Of a stretch of 64,000 bases of DNA, positions 61,151-64,000 are shown piece by piece. The stretch is from Clostridia bacterium (lineage in GTDB: Bacteria > Bacillota > Clostridia > TANB77 > CAG-508): assembly GCA_017510825.1 (NCBI GenBank), contig JAFWMA010000001.1, positions 34,058-98,057 of the forward strand, written 5' to 3'. The translations under genes were made by a program, and so were the position numbers. Under the pieces are notes generated by a model that had not been told where the DNA came from, searched no databases, and saw only the letters and a program-made list of their open reading frames with translations. How positions within the stretch are numbered: position 1 is the stretch's first letter; every line of letters starts with the position of its first letter.

Positions 61151-62285
61151 TAGTGTTACAATTAATGTGAAACAAAAATAATAATTGAATAAGTGATTTA
61201 AATCATATATAATTAAGCTGACAAAACAAAATTACATAAAGGAAATATAAATCACTTATGGATAATATTATAACAGAAAAAAGCAAAAAAAATATCTTCC
61301 ACACGAAATTAATACAAGAAAATATGCAATAGAAATGTATAGAAAATAAATTACGTGTGTAGAAAGTACCATATATCAAGAGTTTCATTGTGGAGATGGA
61401 ACAAAAGAAAGTATAACAAATAAATCACATAGACCCAAAAGCAAGCATCAAAATGCACACACAAATAAAGAGATAAGATGGATAAAGAATTATGTAAGGA
61501 GAAATCAAAGAATAACATTATGCGAATTGTGAGCAAAGTTAAAACGCGAAAAAAGATACACAAAAACAATAAACAGCATTATATAGAGTAATAAAGAGTA
61601 ATAAGGAGATTAAATATATTATTTTATAAAGGAACAAATATAAAAAAAACATCAAAGAAAAAGCAAAACAAAAAATATGAAACACCGAAGAATGTAGATG
61701 AAAAAGAACAAATGGATGTAAAGTATGTTCCAAATGAATGCAAAGTAAGATTAGCAGAAGACAAGAGATCTTATCAATATACATATATATGATGAGACAA
61801 CGAGAGAAAGATACTTATATTGGTATGAAGAACATACACCAATGGATAAAGTAGACTTTATAAAAAGAGTAATAAAATATTATCGATATAAGCCAAAAGA
61901 AATACAAAGAGATAATGGAATGGAATTTACATACAATCAATCAAAAATAAAAAAGGCACATCCAGTAACAAAGATATTAAGGGAATTAGGAATAAAGCAT
62001 CATAAGATACAATCACAAACACCACAACATAATGGAAAAGTACAAAGAAGTCATAGAAACGACAATGAAAAATTTTATAGTTATTTAAAAATTTATAGTA
62101 TAGAAAATTTAAGAGAGCAAGAAAAAGATGTGTAAAAAGCTCCAATGATATTCCGATGGCAGTATTAAAATATTTAACACCAAAAGAAAAACGAGAAGAA
62201 TTAGAAGCATTTGGAATGATAAAGTGTGCAACTTAATAAAAAAAATTTAAACAAAATATTTTTTTGTTTCACATCATTGACACAT
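61151..62285 (+). mobile_element. Decayed IS481-like insertion sequence
   Basis: Imperfect terminal inverted repeats (61151-61177, GTGTTACAATTAATGTGAAA, and the complement at 62259-62285) enclose a broken transposase. A further copy of the left end lies at 61089-61113. No intact ORF remains. Confidence 0.7.
61353..62235 (+). pseudogene. Broken DDE transposase (IS481/IS1202-like)
   Basis: Plus-strand frames with stops and shifts read in order DGTKESITNKSHRPKSKHQN, NKEIRWIKNYVRRNQRITLC, AKLKREKRYTK, EIQRDNGMEFTYNQSK and QTPQHNGKVQRSHRNDNEKF, then NLREQEKDV. The DNGMEF and TPQHNGKVQRSHR blocks are the DDE core of IS481/IS1202-type transposases. The first block is the helix-turn-helix linker region. 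The only open segment is 97 codons (61842-62135). It is inactive. Confidence 0.8.
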
Positions 62286-62319
62286 ATACAACAATAATAA
62301 AAGTTTTAAACAATTTGTA

Positions 62320-62349
62320 TTGACAGAACAGCATAAAATATGGTATTAT
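62320..62349 (+). promoter_or_regulatory. Promoter of the tRNA-Ser pair
   Basis: TTGACA (62320-62325) and TATTAT (62344-62349) are 18 bp apart, 26 bp before the first tRNA. Confidence 0.7.
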
Positions 62350-62375
62350 AATTAGTGTTAAAGAAAAGAATAATT

Positions 62376-62465
<90 letters not shown>

Positions 62466-62534
62466 TTTTTTTATAAACAATAAGTAAATCACACACAAAC
62501 CTAAATATAAAAAATTAATTTAATATCAAAATTT

Positions 62535-62628
62535 GGAGGCGTACCCAAGAGGCTGAAGGGGACTGTTTGCTAAACAGTTAGGGTACCGTTTAAGTGCCGC
62601 GGAAGTTCGAATCTTCTCGCCTCCGCCA
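62535..62628 (+). tRNA. tRNA-Ser (anticodon GCT)
   Basis: A 94-base class II tRNA with encoded CCA. Acceptor GGAGGCG pairs with CGCCTCC; the anticodon stem is ACTGTTTGCTAAACAGT with loop TTGCTAA; the T-arm is GGAAGTTCGAATCTTC. It is in tandem with the TGA isoacceptor. Confidence 0.97.
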
Positions 62629-62634
62629 AACACA

Positions 62635-62663
62635 AAACAGCATATTTTTGCTGTTTATTTTTT
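62635..62663 (+). terminator. Terminator of the tRNA-Ser pair
   Basis: AAACAGCA (62635-62642) pairs with TGCTGTTT (62649-62656), followed by ATTTTTT. Confidence 0.9.
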
Positions 62664-63137
62664 ATAACATAAAAATACATTTTTCTCCTAGGGGCTATTG
62701 AATATTTTAATTCATATATTTTTTAAATTATTATACTTAGCCATTTTCATTTATTTTTTATTTTTAAGCATTTTTTTCTATTAGCCAATATTCTAAATAT
62801 TAAAAAAATAAAATCTCCTTATATAAAAAATAGAAAAATATAAAAAATATTTTTATTTAATAAAAAAAATAAATAAATTAAAAGAATTATTTTTAAATAT
62901 TAAAAAAATAAATTAATTAAATTAAAAAAAATAATAATTTATTTTAAATATTTATTTTAATTTTTTTTAATTATTTTTAATGAAATAAAATATATAAATA
63001 TAATTAAAAAAATAATTTTTTTAATATTTTTTTCAAACAAATTAATTACCAAATTATTGTATATAATCATTCATATTTTTTATAATATTTATTTTTTCTT
63101 ATAACCATTATTTACTAATGATAAATAGTAATTATTT
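62659..63137. repeat. A/T-rich direct repeat, copy 1
   Basis: This non-coding unit opens TTTTTATAACATAAAAATAC, contains the only G+C-bearing patch (CTCCTAGGGGCTATTG) and ends near AACCATTATTTACTAATGAT. It is more than 90% A/T. The second copy begins 582 bp later. No ORF or DnaA box is visible. Confidence 0.85.
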
Positions 63138-63240
63138 TTTAATTATTCCTATTTGAACTTATAATTTTTAATAAATAAATATTGCATAATTAGCAATTTT
63201 TTATTTTAAATATACTAATTATTATATAATATAAAAAAAG

Positions 63241-63957
63241 TTTTTATAACATAAAAATACATTTTTCTCCTAGGGGCTATTGAATATTTTAATTCATATA
63301 TTTTTTAAACTATTATACTTAATTATTTTCATTTATTTTTTATTTTAAAGCATTTTTTTCTATTAGCCAATATTCTAAATATTAAAAAAATAAAATCTCC
63401 TTATATAAAAAAATAGAAAAAAATATTGATTAAAAAATTAAAAAAAATTCACAAAAATAATAAAAAAAATTATAAAATAAAATTAAAAAATTTTAATTAA
63501 TATTAAAAAAAATAAATATAAAATAAATAAAAAAATAAGATAATAAAAATAATAATTCAAAAAATAAATAATTAATTTTTAGAAAATTAAAATAAATAAA
63601 AATATAAATAAAAAAAATAATAAATAAATTAAAAAATAATTAATTAAAAAAAAGAAAAAATATAAAAAATATTTTTATTTAATAAAAAAAATAAATAAAT
63701 TAAAAGAATTATTTTTAAATATTAAAAAAATAAATTAATTAAATTAAAAAAAAATAATAATTTATTTTGAATAATTATTTTATTTTTTTAATAATTTTTA
63801 ATGAAATAAAATATATAAATATAATTAAAAAAATAATTTTTTTAATATTTTTTTCAAACAAATTAATTACCAAATTATTGTATATAATCATTCATATTAT
63901 TTATAATATTTATTTTTTTTTATAACCATTATTTACTAATAATAAATAGTAATTATT
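63241..63957. repeat. A/T-rich direct repeat, copy 2 (with insertion)
   Basis: The same unit as copy 1 with scattered base changes and about 238 bp of pure A/T low-complexity DNA inserted at about 63425-63655. The offset between copies grows from 582 to 820 across the insertion. The spacer 63138-63240 and the end 63958-64000 are also AT-rich and empty. The unit reaches the window edge. Confidence 0.8.
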
Positions 63958-64000
63958 TATTTTTTGAAACATTATTTTTATTATCTTATTTTTTTATTTA

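Larger units (their letters stand above)
61063..62319. repeat. 28-bp direct repeats flanking the decayed IS
   Basis: CAATAATAAAAGTATTAAAC... at 61063-61090 and 62292-62319 match at 27 of 28 positions. They flank the IS and its inverted repeats. The right copy runs into the tRNA-Ser promoter. Confidence 0.65.

Noticed and set aside
61203..61784. Overlapping minus-strand hydrophobic frames
   Set aside because: They are antisense of the decayed transposase and consist of Phe/Leu-rich low-complexity sequence.
62659..64000. Chromosomal replication origin
   Set aside because: No TTATCCACA-like DnaA boxes and no dnaA/dnaN/gyr genes nearby.

Overview
The window looks like chromosomal DNA of an anaerobic, spore-forming-lineage member of the Clostridia (Bacillota). 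The DNA is very AT-rich, and most genes have a GGAGG-type ribosome binding site. It carries spore genes (spmA, spmB, ypeB, a GerMN protein), a four-subunit pyruvate/2-oxoacid:ferredoxin oxidoreductase, a WalRK-type two-component system, ricT, and a giant acyl-CoA dehydratase activase-like protein. Most genes are on the minus strand. Species cannot be named from the sequence alone.

Layout. (1) 1-7.2 kb is accessory and partly decayed: a tyrosine-recombinase N-terminal remnant, a GC-rich orphan gene with its own promoter and terminator, a three-gene acetyltransferase operon behind a structured leader, a CbbX/SpoVK-like AAA+ ATPase, a broken PHP-domain fragment and a small ORF behind a second attenuator-like leader. 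(2) 7.2-15.2 kb resembles a defence island: a WYL regulator, an unknown partner, a Cas4-like/DUF2779 nuclease fusion and a type III restriction-modification pair whose res gene is frameshifted near its end. A perfect 54-bp palindrome sits just upstream of the mod promoter. (3) 15.4-24.4 kb holds a JAMM-like protein, a zinc-ribbon membrane protein, an amino-acid dehydrogenase-like enzyme, a polytopic membrane protein, an AIM24-family protein, dapB, a dNTPase, a 48-residue membrane peptide gene and a second orphan cassette. (4) 24.4-33 kb holds a C-A-T-R nonribosomal peptide synthetase with a sensor kinase downstream, a third orphan cassette and an HD-GYP response regulator. (5) 33-43.5 kb holds a repeat-rich helical protein, an EamA transporter, an ABC-F ATPase, a Fic/antitoxin pair, the por operon (interrupted by a DUF1653 gene) and a cysteine-rich protein. 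(6) 43.5-55.7 kb is core: ferredoxin, ricT, holB, lepB, walK, walR, tRNA-Arg, a small-molecule kinase, ypeB (split by a frameshift), spmB, spmA, rsmI, a TrmN6-type methylase, a MITE-like element and a GerMN protein. (7) 55.8-64 kb holds the 1444-residue activase/dehydratase fusion, yqeG, a decayed IS, two tRNA-Ser genes and an almost pure A/T tandem repeat that runs to the window edge.

The strongest candidates for something undescribed are two leader RNAs with terminator stems (3951-4111 and 6829-6960, the second with a mutually exclusive antiterminator), three promoter-gene-terminator orphan cassettes of foreign composition, a four-copy intergenic palindromic repeat family, the 340-bp MITE-like element, and the long A/T tandem repeat. 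Two genes (res, ypeB) carry apparent one-base insertions at homopolymers. These could be real decay or sequence error, and reads would decide.
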